Below, one piece after another: positions 45,417 to 57,477 of a stretch of DNA of 64,000 bases. The position numbers and the translations under genes are program-made. Location of the stretch: contig JAHREC010000049.1 of the NCBI GenBank assembly GCA_020081605.1, positions 3,534,001-3,598,000 of the forward strand, written 5' to 3'. Below the pieces are notes generated by a model. The model saw only the letters and a list, made by a program, of their open reading frames with translations, was not told where the DNA came from and did not search any database. Source of the DNA: Albifimbria verrucaria (Eukaryota > Ascomycota > Sordariomycetes > Hypocreales > Stachybotryaceae). Within the stretch, counting starts at the first letter, position 1. Every line of letters begins with the position of its first letter.

Positions 45417-47339
45417 ATTCTTAGTTAGATACCCTTGAAAGGTTTCAATTTGGAGATAGAAGGAGTTGCGGAAGAAGCTTTCGTGAACCTATCTTGTCAG
45501 CAACGCTCACCTATGGCTCGGGACAATTACCTCGCAGCTTGGCTCAGGGGGCGGCAAAACTCTCCCACATGTCGAAAGGCTGTGGGTAATAGTTTTGCAT
45601 CGATAAACAATGCGTTCGTCCACACAGTGGTAAAACAAGATCAGTCTACAACAATGGCGGCAGCTGGAAGGGATGCAGCTGCAATAGATCTGAAAAGGTG
45701 TTAGACGTGTCAGCCAGCCAGCGCCATCCGCGTACCTATAAATATCCGATGCCGACTTAGATCAATACTCTGGGAGATTTCTAGCCTCTTGCACCAGCTA
45801 AGACTTGGAGAGAAGCATGCTGCAGAAGCAGGATCCCGCGGGTGGAGGAACAATGCTGTGAGAGGAGTTGAAACAGCGTCTGCGTTGTTGGCACGACACG
45901 GGTGAGACCATCAGAAGGACCTGGTCAGGATGAAAGAGGAAGAGTAGAGATGAATCAAGTTTGGTGCTGAGGAGTTTTGGGGACTGGCAGGTGGTCATGA
46001 GTGGCAGGTGCGAGGCAACGTGCTCCTCTTATACTACGTCTTCATCCCGTGGCAAAAGCAACGACAACTCAACATCTTCACCAGTTCTGCTCTAGCACAC
46101 CGAAAACTTCAGCTTGTTGGCCTTGTCCAATCGTTTTGAGGACTGAAACTACATTGTTTGCGTATGGCGTCCACAACTTGCCCAGGCAAAACTGCACCTA
46201 CCGCAACTCCTGGGTACCTGGGCCAAGCCAATTTCAACCTCTATCCTCAGCTTCGAAACACGGTTACCGTGTACCGGGTTGTCTCCTACGGTGGCTTGAT
46301 CTGCACTTTGCCAAAAGCTTTGGTTGTGTGGAAACATCAAAAGCAAAGTGTGTGTGCCTCTGGTACGTTGAGGAATTGCACATTGCACCAGACTAACACG
46401 CTCTCAGCTTGTCGACAATCAATCTCCCGCAATCAACTACACCTTCTAGAGCGCCACAGCCAATCAGAGAACCAGCAGAACCAATATTCTTGACTGCCAA
46501 ACATTCAGGTAGGCCACCACAGCCAGCGCCGACAACCCCAACGATGGAAACCTGCATATGGCGGTCAGGATGCAAATTGCAGCCATGGTCTTGGAGCTGT
46601 GACGATTCGGCAGTCTTCATCATTACCCGATGATACAGCATCGCGGGTGGCGGCCTCAGGTTCCCGGGCTCGAATATCGGTGTGTTTTATGCTGGCAAGG
46701 CTAGGTCGCAATATTGCTAAGCGCAGACAGGCCATTCACCGAGCGAGGGCAGTCTGTCGACAAGATCCAGATCCATCTGAAGCGATCGGTTCTAAAACAC
46801 GAGTGCCCAGGTCAGCTTAATTAATGTCGACTATAGCAACCCACAAGCCACACCTCATGCAAGCCATCATGGCCAGAGACCACCGCTCAAGAGGACAACC
46901 GCACCGTGACTTCTACAACGCATGCCGCCGGCATCCGACACAAGATGATGCATACTTGTTGTCGATGCAGGGATCCTTGCGGTGAAGATTTCATCGGCGT
47001 CGACAGAATTTTTCAAGGGCAGTGAATGCAACCCACACCTTGTTGACGTATGTTCGTACGACAGACAAGCCCAGCGAGCTGCATAGCCAGCCTCGCTTAC
47101 AAGAAAAAGAAAGTTCAGCAGCGTCTGGGGTCACAGCACACCCTCCTCAACCAAAGCATGACCTCAGTAGTAATTGCAAAAGATAATGTATGTACGTCTA
47201 ATGCTCCGATACAGCCCTCTAATCATTGACAGCCATCATGACGTACTCTGCCGTCTGTAGCCAGCTACAAGTTAGATCCGCCCACAAACGCCTGACATGC
47301 CATGTAAAAGCCGGCACTGAATACCCAGAAACCTATACA
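45417..47339. other. Intergenic, no supported gene
   Basis: 1.9 kb with only short frames. A frame at 46164-46493 (+) starts with ATG and is open for about 110 codons but has no motif, and overlaps other open frames. Holds the Myb-like promoter near 45417-45700. Confidence 0.45.
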
Positions 47340-48523
47340 CTAATCATCCCATTCCTCGTCCAGCTGGTCGATCAAACGATTCTCCGCTTCCGAGTTGCGG
47401 TTTCGCGAGCTGGCTCCGATGTGCGTGTACCCGCGCCTGCTGGGCAGGAAACGCATGCACGAAGACACCGCAATGACAAACATGTCCTATTTTACGCCCA
47501 CGTCAGTGGAAGGCTAGACCCGTTTTACGCCGGAGGGAACGAACGCAGATGAAGCTCCAGATGCCGGCCCAGAGGCTGTAGTTGGGGAGTTGGCGCCAGC
47601 CGCGGGCGTGCGCGACGGTGCGGTTGTAGAAGACGCCACCAAGGATGTAGACCAAGATGGCGATCATGACGATGAGGCCAAACACGCTGCCGGGGCCGAC
47701 GCTACCGGGCTTGTGCGGCTCGGCATGCGCGCACGCGTGCGATGACCGCGCCTCGAAAAGTATGCGCACTCGTCGGGGTCGGTGCCAATAAAGGAAAAGG
47801 TAGCCTGCGTATTGGTAGGGTCACGATCACAGAGGAAGGAGATGGTCGCCGACTTGCGCCGGAGGTTGTCGCCGTTGAGGTTTTTGTCGTCATCCTTCTC
47901 CTTGTCTTGCAAATGTGGGATGAGCGCGGCGTCTTCGTCGTCGTATTCGTACGGTACTGTAACGCCTCGCTTGTCTTTGTCGTCTCCCTTGCCCTTCTTA
48001 TCCTTTTCCTTATCCTTGTCCTTGCCGGACTTTGCGTCCGCGCCGCACGGGAGCCGCCCGAGTATTGTAGCACGAGCTTTTTCCCGCGGCTTATCAGGTT
48101 TTGCGACTCAAATCTATCGAGGTCAGCATGCAGCGAGGATGCACCGGCGACGTGACAAACCCAATGGAGTAGACTCGGTCGTGCTCTCTGTAGTAGGCGC
48201 TGACGTTGGCCCACTAAGGTGTCGTTGACGCCCACGACGTCCAGAACCGGGTCGACAACGGCTCCGCAAATGTTCAAGGTGAAGTTTTTGCCGTAGTCGT
48301 GACCCCTCGCAAAGTAGTCCTTGACAACCTGACCTCTGTGCGACTTGCCCTCGTCGGCAACAATCGCCATGTCCGGGCGGAGGTCGAAGAAGGCACCGGT
48401 TCCGGTGGACGAGGTCGCCGTGCACGCCGGTATATGAGTCGTCGACGAAGGGACCTCGTCATCCTCTACGGGCGTAGCCGATGCGGCCAGGGCAAAGAGC
48501 CCGAGTGATGCAAGCATACGCAT
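47340..48523 (-). CDS. Atg27-like / mannose-6-phosphate-receptor-homology type I membrane protein
   Basis: Sorting receptor-like protein of the Golgi, endosome and vacuole route; in yeast Atg27 it helps Atg9 traffic. ATG 48523 starts a signal peptide (MRMLASLGLFALAASA). The lumenal domain shows FFDLRPDMAI, YFARGHDYGKNFTLNICG, ISRGKKLVLQYSGG, and SATISFLCDRDPTN.ATFSFIGTDPDECAYFFE, with the paired cysteines of the fold. A charged Lys/Asp linker separates the two halves. The single membrane helix is GLIVMIAILVYILGGVFY. An intron (47487-47544) leads to the short tail MRFLPSRRGYTHIGAS...ENRLIDQLDEEWDD, stop at 47340; without it the frame would end wrongly at 47503. Intron near 48118-48165 and breaks near 48210 and 47757. 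Confidence 0.85.
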
Positions 48524-48990
48524 GGTGATGCCGGAGTGGAAGAGATGCGCGGGTGCGCCTCGAGGCTAGTGAATGCGACAGGCCTGCCTGGTCATGAACA
48601 ACGACTCGCGCTGTACGACAAAAAGCCGATGATATATCGGTCGATTGGCGCGCAGGGTCTGGGATTGGTTGATGAGCTTGACGATATCAAGTTCCGTCTG
48701 TCCCCCTTCTCAATCGTTAGACAGCTTGTCTTCAACGGCCAGGCGCGCATCTGATTGGTCCGCCGGCCAGGGTATCATGGAGGTCTAGTCACGGGATTCC
48801 ACCACTTACGTGTCGCGACTGGAACGGCCGAACAATTCTCCGCCACAATTGGCTTATGGGGCGGTGGATCGGCGGTCGCTCCCGTTAGTCGACATTGCAT
48901 CATCACTTTGGCAGCTGTATGTGGGGCTGTTTCAACGCGTCACAAAGCTCACGACGGTCGTTGATTGAGTCTGCAACGACATCGCTCACC
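48524..48990. promoter_or_regulatory. Shared divergent promoter of the Atg27-like and ERG24 genes
   Basis: 467 bases between two divergently read genes; no own gene. Any shared control cannot be read from the sequence. Confidence 0.5.
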
Positions 48991-50537
48991 ATGGCTCCCA
49001 GAACGAATACTGGCGTCGAAAAGCACGGCTACGAGTTTGCCGGTCCGTAAGTGGTGTGTCAGTGACTGTTTGGTTATCGGATGCTGATCCTTGCTAGCTT
49101 CGGGGCCTTTGGCATCTCGTTCTTGCTGCCCGTACTAGTCTATCTCTTTGCGTTTGCCTGCAACGACATCTCAGGATGCCCAGCTCCGTCATTTCTCGAC
49201 CCCAAGAACTCTTCGCTCGGCCAGCTGAAGCGCGAGGTGGGATGGCCAGAGGATGGTATCTGGGGCTTGGCAGCTGGAAGGCCACAGGCGCCGTCCTGGG
49301 CTATAATCTCTTGACCATGATTCTGTACCGGGTGCTCCCTGCCGAAGAGGCCGAAGGAGTCGTTCTCAGCAACGGAAAGCGTCTGAAGTACCGCCTAAAC
49401 GGTAAGTATATTTGCCCACATCAAAGTCTGCTGCTAACAACCCTCAGCTATGTCCTCTAACACCGTGGTTCTGGCCGCGCTGGCCGCCGGTACGATTACC
49501 CAAGGCGCGGATTTCCCCGTATGGACCTTTATCAGCGACAACTACATCCAGCTCATCACCGCCAGCCTTTTGGTCGCCTATGCCACCGCCACCTTTGTCT
49601 ACGTCCGAAGCTTTAGTGTAAAGCCCGGTAACAAGGACAACAGAGTGCTGGCCGCGGGCGGCGTTTCGGGCAACCTGCTCTACGACTGGTTCATCGGCCG
49701 CGAGCTGAACCCCGCGTCACGCTGCCATTCATTGGCGAGATTGACCTGAAGCAGTTTCTCGAGCTTCGACCGGGCATGTTGGGATGGGTCATTATGGACT
49801 GCGCCTGGTGCGCACAGCAGTACCGCAACTACGGCTACGTTACCGACAGCATTCTCTGCATTACCATTGTTCAGACGCTGTACGTAATTGACTCGTGGTG
49901 GAACGAAGCCGCCATCTTGACCACCCTGGATATTACCAACGACGGCTTTGGCATGATGCTCTCGTTTGCCGACTTTGTGTGGGAGCCGTTTGTCTTTACC
50001 CTCCAAACCCGCTACCTATCGGTCCACCCCGTCTCACTTGGCCCCGCGAACCTCGCCCTCATGCTGGGTCTCATCGGTCTGGGCTTTTACATCTTCCGCT
50101 CGGCCAACAGCCAGAAGAACACGTTCCGGACCAACCCCTCGGACCCCAGCGTGGCCCATCTTGAGTACGTGGAAACCAAGACGGGCAGCAGGCTTCTCAC
50201 GTCAGGTTGGTGGGGTATCTCGCGTCACATCAACTACCTTGGTGACTGGATTCAAGCCTGGCCTTACAGTCTCCCCACCGGGTTGGCAGGCTACCAGATC
50301 CTGGCGGCCGGTAGCGTGGTGGAGGACGCGTTTGTCATGAACGATGGTCGGGTCGTGGTCCAGGGCGACGCAAAGGGCTGGGCTGTCCCCATCACGTATT
50401 TCTACGTCATCTACTTTGCCATCCTGCTGGTTCATCGGGAACGGCGCGACGACATCAAGTGCCATCGCAAGTACGGGTCCGATTGGGAAAAGTACAAGCA
50501 GATTGTGCGCTGGAGAATCATCCCAGGCATTTACTAG
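48991..50537 (+). CDS. ERG24: Delta(14)-sterol reductase (C-14 sterol reductase)
   Basis: Reduces the C14-15 double bond of sterol intermediates after lanosterol demethylation, with NADPH, in the endoplasmic reticulum; target class of morpholine fungicides. Exons 48991-49046, 49098-49401 and 49448-50537. ATG gives MAPRTNTGVEKHGYEFAGP, then many membrane helices. Signatures of the ERG4/ERG24/lamin-B-receptor family are YDWFIGRELNPR, LLTSGWWGISRHINYLGDW and the ending HRERRDDIKCHRKYGSDWEKYKQIVRWRIIPGIY. Two breaks, G4 at 49262-49265 and C4 at 49710-49713, fit one lost base each; the protein is then about 485 residues, the normal size. These breaks in an essential-type single-copy gene are good evidence for assembly error. 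Confidence 0.95.
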
Positions 50538-52309
50538 GCGGTGAGGTCGGTCGCGGTCGCGATTCACCTCGTGGGGTCTATGGGCCGGCGCCAAGCGGCC
50601 GAGAGGTTTCCGTAAACTTTGACAAGCTAACGGATGTTCGAGCCGACAGGCGGGCCTGATTGAATTGTGATCCATAGCTGTATATTAGTCACCAAGCATC
50701 ACAAAGGACGGTGGATTGAGGATAGGGCTGACGCGGTTGTGGGCGCACAAGGTAGCATTAGACACGGGCTTGACATTACAGATTAATGTAACGTTTGTCT
50801 CTTCGTAGGTTGCAAGCCGTCCGAACACTTGCCCGCGGCTGTGCCTGTGGCTGCATATCATCATCTGATGCGAGGCTTGACGATGCATGTGCCGAACGCC
50901 ATGGCTTCCACGACAAGGGTATTGAAGCTCATTTCCAAGAGATAAAAGGCCCGAAAGACTGAGCGGAAGCGGGAGACTAGGCCCCGGGCAGGCCGTCACG
51001 ACAGGAGCGCCTGGAGATGCGGAGGTGCCAAGGGCAGGGGTCTCGCGATCGAATTGCGGGGAGGCATGGAGAAGGTGGCTAAAGGTCGGGTGCCCAGTTA
51101 TCGTGAAAGCTGTACTCGCATGTAGCACAGCTAGATTGGCTGCATGGTCGTAGGCCGCATGTGAGGGCTTGTGACCATTGTGCCGTGTGCTGGCTGGCCA
51201 TTGTGCGCTGGGTGACATTGCCCAGCTTTCCAGGTCAACAAACCGACACGACTCGATGACATGCTCGAGGCAGGCCCTGTGAACCTTGCCATTCTCTAGC
51301 CAGGGCAGGGCAGGGATGGATAAATTCGATTTTGGACAAATAGCCCTGTCTGTCCTTATGACTTGGTGGGACGGAAAGTGGGACTATTTTTGTCATGACG
51401 CCAGCAGCCAGCGAGGTTCAGATTGAGGCGCTCGGTAGTTGGGCATGGCTGAGCGCGCGCAATGAGCGACAAGCCGCGAAGAGAAACAGTGGGTAGCGAG
51501 ATCAACGCCTCGCCACTCGCCGGATGTGGTGATGGTGCTGGAAGCAATGGTTTGTCAATTGGGCCTTTTACCCAGCTTGCCAGCCTCAAGCTAGCCGAGA
51601 GCTTATGCAATGCTACCTTCATGATCATTTCGGATCAAGTTGCGATCGGCCCTTTTGCTCCCTCTTTGCGGAGAGAAAATGCAACTCGATTTCTCAACCT
51701 CCCCACAGCGAGACACCAAGTTCCCGTTAACCTTCCCTCTCCTCCCCACCGTGGCTCGATGCAGAGACGGTCCAGCCAGTGCGGACGCGAGCCGGCCCTC
51801 CACCTCCAACCGGGTGCCCTTTTCCCTTGAGCTTTTCTGGGCCTCCCCTCATCCGTTTGCCCAGTCTTGCCCCGATGCGGCTTGGCCAGGTTGCGGAGCT
51901 TGGGCCTGTTCGTGGGGCAGTCCTATTGTTTGCTCAACTTTCCGAGTGAATATCATGGGACAACGTGCAGCGCCGCGTCCAATCGACGTCGTCCAGGTCC
52001 ACCGAATAAGACGGAGTAGCGTCGTCTGCTCCTCATCTGCTCCTCCCAGGAAAATGGGGAGCGTGAGCGGCGACTGCAAGGGTTGGAGCTCTGGGACCGA
52101 TCAGCGTCGCAATGAACAACCCGCGGGAGCATTGGGAGGGAGTACGGCATGACGAGCAGGTTGCAACGACCCGGAGCCCTGGATCTATATAAGTCGCATC
52201 GCAGCTCGCTCTCCTTCTCGTCTTGCTCCCTCCCACGCCACAGTCTCTCTCCTCCCGAGACCGTGTCTCACTTTATCCCGACCTGAGCAAGAGTCCGACA
52301 CGATCGACC
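50538..52309. other. Long intergenic region; GH3 promoter
   Basis: 1.77 kb without a supported gene. Overlapping motif-free frames only (for example 50685-51218 minus). Ends in the core promoter of the GH3 gene. Confidence 0.5.
52186..52192 (+). promoter_or_regulatory. TATA box
   Basis: TATATAA 118 bases before the ATG of the GH3 gene, followed by a CT-rich leader. Confidence 0.6.
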
Positions 52310-55300
52310 ATGAAGACGGCGCCTTTTGTTGCTGCTGCCCTGTTGGCAGTGGCCAGCGACGCTGCTGTCACTCCTGTGAGTTTTGTGTTTTTCTTCTTGC
52401 TTTTGCCTATGCTTTTTGCTTTTGCTTTGCACCGTTGCTTTTGGGAGCCGTGTTTTGTTTTGTTTTGTGTTGGATGCCGGAAACGTCTAGGCTTGTAAAC
52501 GCGAGTCTTGCTGGTTCCTTCCTGGCAAGTCCGTGCTTTGTGCTTGCCTTCTCAACACGAGTCTCGGTTGCCTGTATTGCGTCATGAGACTTTTCTCTCT
52601 GATCGGATTGAAATCTTCATCCTTCATCTCACTTCATCATGGAGCTCACGATCGCTACCGTCTCTCGTTTTATTACTAAAGCTCTCCTGTTGCAATCTTC
52701 GCATGCTGACCTTTGCCCCGATCAGATCCAGGGCCGTGCCGAGCTCGCATACTCCCTCCTCAGTTCCCTTCGCCATGGATGGACCCCAAGGCCAGCGGCT
52801 GGGAGGAGGCCTACGCCAAGGCTAGAGAATTTGTCTCTCAGCTGACCCTCCTCGAGAAGGTCAACATCACCACCGGAACCGGGTGAGTTTCCTTGCCGTC
52901 CGTATATAAGTCAATGGCTAACACGCCCTCAGCTGGCAAGCCGAACAGTGCGTTGGCAACGTCGGCGGCGTCCTCGTCTGGGCCTTCGTGGCCTGTGTAT
53001 GCAGGACGGCCCCTGGGCATCCGTCTGTCCGACTACAACAGCGCTTTCCCCACTGGCATCACCGCCGGTGCCTCTTGGAGCCGTCACCTGTGGAAGGACC
53101 GTGGCATCAAGATGGGAGCCGAGTTCAAGGGCAAGGGTATCGACGTTGCTCTTGGTCCCGCTGCCGGACCCCTGGGCCGCATGCCCGAGGCCGGCCGAAA
53201 CTGGGAGGGTTTCGGCGCCGACCCTACCTAGCCGGTGTCGCCTTTGCCCAGACCATCCGTGGTATCCAGCAGTCTGGTGTCGTTGCCACCGCCAAGCACT
53301 GGCTCGGTAACGAGCAGGGTGAGTAGTCCTAAACTGTTTGCCTGGCCCAGCTAATCCCCGACCAGAGCACCACCGTATCGCCTCCGAGTCTCGCGGCCGC
53401 GGCTACAACATTAGCGAGTCCCTGTCAAGCAACTTTGACGACAAGACCATGCACGAGGTCTACGCTTGGCCCTTCCAAGACGCCGTTAAGGCCGGCGTCG
53501 GTGCCGTCATGTGCTCTTACACCCAGCTCAACAACTCGTACGGTTGCCAAAACTCCAAGCTCACCAACGGCATCCTCAAGGGCGAGTACGGCTTCCAGGG
53601 CTTCGTCATGAGCGATTGGCAGGCTCAGCACGCCGGTGTCGATACCGCTGCCGCCGGTCTCGACATGACCATGCCCGGTGACACCACCTTCAACTCGGCC
53701 GTCAGCTACTGGGGTGGTAACCTCACCCTTGCCGTCGTCAATGGCACCCTCCCCGAGTGGCGACTTGACGACATGGCCATGCGCATCATGGCCGCTTGGT
53801 TCAAGGTCGGCAACACCATCGAGGCCCAGGGCGATATCAACTTCCACTCCTGGACTCGCGCCACCAACGACTACGTCCACACCGCCGCCCGCGAGGGCTT
53901 CAAGCAGGTCAACTTCCAGGTCGACGTCCGCGACAACCACGCCAGCCACATCCGTGAGTCCGGCGCCAAGGGAAGCGTCCTTCTGAAGAACGAGGGTGCC
54001 CTTCCCTCAACAAGCCCAAGTTCCTTGCCGTCATCGGTGAGGACGCCGGCCCCAACGCCGCCGGTCCCAACGGCTGCTCTGACCGTGGCTGCGCCAGCGG
54101 CACCTTGCCATGGGCTGGGGCTCCGGTACCTCCGAGTTCCCTACCTCATCACCCCTGACAGCGCTCTCCAGCAGCAGGCCATCAAGGACGGCTCCGCTAC
54201 GAGAGCATCCTGAACAACAACCAGTGGGACCGCATCCGCCAGCTGGTCACCCAGCCCGAGGTCACTCCCGTCGTCTTTGCCAACGCCGGTTCCGGTGAGG
54301 GCTACATTGACGTCGACGGCAACGCCGGTGACCGCAAGAACCTCACCCTCTGGAAGCAGGGTGACGAGCTCATCAAGCGCGTCGCCGCCGTCAACCCCAA
54401 CACCATTGTCGTCCTCCACACCGTCGGCCCAGTCCTCGTCACCGAGTGGTACGACAACCCCAACATCACCGCCATCGTCTGGGCCGGTGTCCCTGGCCAG
54501 GAGTCTGGCAACTCCATCACCGATATCCTCTACGGCAAGACCTCTCCCGGTCGTTCTCCCTTCACCTGGGGCCCTACCCGCAAGAGCTACGGCACCGACG
54601 TCCTGTACAGAGCCCAACAATGGCAACGGTGCTCCCCAGCAGGACTACACTGAGGGTCTTTTCATCGACTACCGCCACTTCGATAAGGAGGCACCTGGTG
54701 ACAGCGAGAACGCTCCCATCTACGAGTTCGGCTATGGTCTGTCGTGGTCCACCTTTGAGTACTCCAACCTCAAGATCGAGAAGCGCAACGTCCGCCCCTA
54801 CAAGCCCACCACCGGCAACACCATTGCCGCCCCTCGTTCGGCAACGTCAGCACTGACCTGTCCGAGTACACCTTCCCCCTGGTTTCCACAGAGTCAAGCA
54901 GTTCATCTACCCCTACCTGACCACCGCCTCTTCGGGCAAGGAGGCCTCGGGCGACCGCAACTACGGCACTCCCGACAACCTGCCCGAGGGTGCCCAGGAC
55001 GGAAGCCCTCAGCCCAAGCACGCCGCCGGTGGCTAGCCCGGTGGTAACCCCAGCTGTGGGACGTTTTGTACACCGTCACCGCCACCATCACCAACACTGG
55101 CAAGGCCACCACCGATGAGGTTCCTCAGCTGTACCTGAGCCACGGTGGCAAGGACGAGCCCGTCCGCGTGCTGCGTGGATTCGACCGTATCGAGCGCATT
55201 GCCCTGGCCAGAGCGTTGAGTTCCGCACCGAGCTGACTCGTCGCGATGTCAGCAACTGGGACGTTGTCTCCCAGAACTGGGTCATTACGGATGATGAGAA

Positions 55301-55358
55301 GACTGTTTGGGTTGGAAGCAGCTCGCGCAAGCTGCCTCTGAGCGCCAAGCTGCCCTAG
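52310..55358 (+). CDS. GH3 beta-glucosidase, secreted
   Basis: Releases glucose from cellobiose and beta-glucan fragments. ATG 52310 starts a signal peptide ([19 protein letters not shown]). Introns are 52376-52725 (350 bases, unusually long here), 52883-52932 and 53319-53365. Family marks: QDGPLGIR-type loop, [35 protein letters not shown], and the catalytic nucleophile Asp in [11 protein letters not shown] (near 53615). The C-terminal half has [63 protein letters not shown] and a fibronectin-III-like tail (EVPQLYLS...VLRGFDRI). At least eight frame breaks, nearly all fitting one lost C or G in a run, plus a TAG at 55034-55036 in a Gly/Pro-rich linker that may be a real C-to-T change or a further error. 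Probably functional in the organism; this is less certain than for ERG24. Confidence 0.9.
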
Positions 55359-56005
55359 AGGAGTAGCTTGTAGTTAGTCAATAGTCTAATGATAATATTT
55401 ATGACACTGCAGTATAACAGCAGTGATGAGTGATTTATGGTTGACTGATGAGGTTTCTATTAAGTTTATTACATCTCGTCACTGCAATCACGGATCGTCC
55501 GTCAGTCACACTTGTGTTGCGTGAAACAGATGTTTGTTTCTTGCTGTAGCCAGCCTACCCTAAGCCACAAGTGACTGCAGCATTGGCGAGCATAAAAATT
55601 GACGAATATTCAAGATTGTTCAAATCGAATGATGAAATCAGAATAAACATCATAACATCTTTCTGCGGTATTCTGTTTATTTTGTGTTGTTTTTCTTATT
55701 ATAAACAATCTTTGCACAGACCTAACATCAACCTCTTGTTTACATACACTTGTTCATGTCGTTGAGACACTGGTCAATATCAACAAGTTACCCTTCATGG
55801 TTCACTCGTGACGATCCATTCCAACGATCCAAGGACCGGGATTCAGGGTCAGGTTGAGGACTAGGCCTTGATTGTCGCAAGCAGAAATGTTTCACACCGT
55901 GATTCCTTCCAGATGGCGATTCCACACGATGATGTACCCACTTGAACAGACCAAGGCTTATGCTACCCTGCATCTTATCCATCGAGAGACGCAAAAAGAA
56001 ATCAA
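55359..56005. other. Intergenic, AT-rich 3' flank
   Basis: No gene supported. AT-rich between 55570 and 55740. Confidence 0.5.
55993..55997 (-). terminator. RNA polymerase III terminator
   Basis: Five T on the minus strand, nine bases after the tRNA-Thr 3' end. Confidence 0.6.
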
Positions 56006-56095
56006 TGCCCCACACAGATTTGAACTATGGACCTTTGCATTGCGATGGACTGGTGGTCCTACAAGTGCAACGCTCTACCCCTGAGCTATAAGGGC
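56006..56095 (-). tRNA. tRNA-Thr(TGT) with intron
   Basis: On the minus strand: acceptor start GCCCTTA, D-arm GCTC-AGGGGTA-GAGC, anticodon stem TTGCA/TGCAA with loop CTTGTA (anticodon TGT, reads ACA), an intron of about 18 bases just after position 37, and T-arm CATAG-TTCAAAT-CTGTG. The 3' acceptor strand reads TGGGGC-A, one base short of pairing with GCCCTTA; one extra G in the run (plus-strand C4 at 56008-56011) would give a full seven-pair stem. So the tRNA is probably real and intact, and the run is under-counted. Confidence 0.85.
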
Positions 56096-57477
56096 ACTTG
56101 ATGGGTACTGTGACGACATCGCGACCAAAATGTGTATTTGAATGGGAAAGTGCAACAGCGTGTCGTGGGTATCGTATGCATTGACAACGAACTAGGCAGG
56201 TTTACTGTGATGTATTTTCACATTCACTTTCATTTCTTTGTTTCTTCCTCCATCTGTCAAATAGACTGTCAAACAGACCTGTGCAGGCCTGCTTCAGCCA
56301 AGCAGTAACCAGCAGCAGCATCACTGCGAGCGTGCTTGGATTCACTAGGGAGTACAGCCGGCACTGAAGCAGTGGCCACGTAACCCAAATTAGCGAGCCG
56401 TGGTCTGTTTTGCCGGTGGGGTGGACCAGGTAGGGCTTGCCGGAGCTTAAAAGGACAACGTCTCCCGCAATGCGGCTTTTCACCTCTTTTCCAATCAGCT
56501 CCAAGCAGGAGGCCAATTTTGGCAATTTTTGGTGTGCGGTTTGGTATGCAAAACCAGCCTTTTGCTGGCCTGGTTACGCCGTCAGGTATTGCATCCATGC
56601 CAGTGGGTTTTTGAGCGGTATTTTTGCTTTTGCCTACATTGGCTGCTGCATTGGCCGGATTGGCTGCGCTGGCTGCGCTGTGGGCGGCTGGCAGTGGGTG
56701 TACGTACCTTGTTCACAGCCTCGCACACCCGTACTAGCTGCACCAGCCGCATCGCCAGCCGCATCACCATCGTCCACCACCATCTGCCGTCCACCACCAC
56801 CACCACCACCGCCACCTGCCACCCGTCCAACCCTCGCAGCTGTCAACACCCCAACCCAAACTCGCCAACACTTTATAAGCCCGTATAGAAACTCGGCGGC
56901 CACAACCGCCACTGGGTCTGCAATGGCTCAGCTGGCAAGGCCACACCTCGGTTCTCCCCTTCCGTTGTTGTCCTCGCCGCACGCCAAGGGCCCGAGTTCG
57001 AGCGGGTAGCGGGCAGGAATTACGACCTCGGAGGGCGAGTCGATCCCAGCCCTGCGATTCTTCGGATGACCAGGCGGGTATGGCAAAGGCCGTATCGGGG
57101 CTCCTCGCATGTGCGCACATATTCTTCGGAATATCCTTGGCTACCCCTGATTTCTGAGAGCTGAGATGGCCTTCTTTTTGCTGGTGATGTTGATGTGGTG
57201 TAGCACCGTGATTAGGTTTTTGCTTGAGAGCAGCAACATTTGCCCAACCATGATTTTTCGTAGTCTTGTAATTTTTTCATCTCTTTACGATATGTCTATC
57301 TTTGCTATGGGCGATTTATTTACGCGCCGAGTAAAGTGCAGTGGCCAGAATAAAGCACGATGTGCAGGTGTGATCGTGGAACCTGCTCCTGCCAAATGGT
57401 GTTTTTATTTTTGGCTTCACCCGCTCAAACCCACCTCTTTCACGCCACTCCTCCATGCACATCCTTTCTTCTCCAAC
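56096..57477. other. Intergenic, no supported gene
   Basis: Overlapping frames without motifs, made open by a CCA microsatellite and GC-rich sequence. Contains only simple repeat structure. Confidence 0.5.
56791..56810. repeat. (CCA)n microsatellite
   Basis: About seven CCA units in a row; makes the Pro/His/Gly-rich chance frames around it. Confidence 0.8.

Noticed and set aside
50685..51218. 177-codon minus-strand frame
   Set aside because: His/Ser/Pro-rich without motif, between ERG24 and GH3; other frames equally open.
53338..55047. GH3 as a true pseudogene
   Set aside because: All but one lesion are run contractions of the same kind as in ERG24 and the tRNA; codon use and active-site residues are intact.
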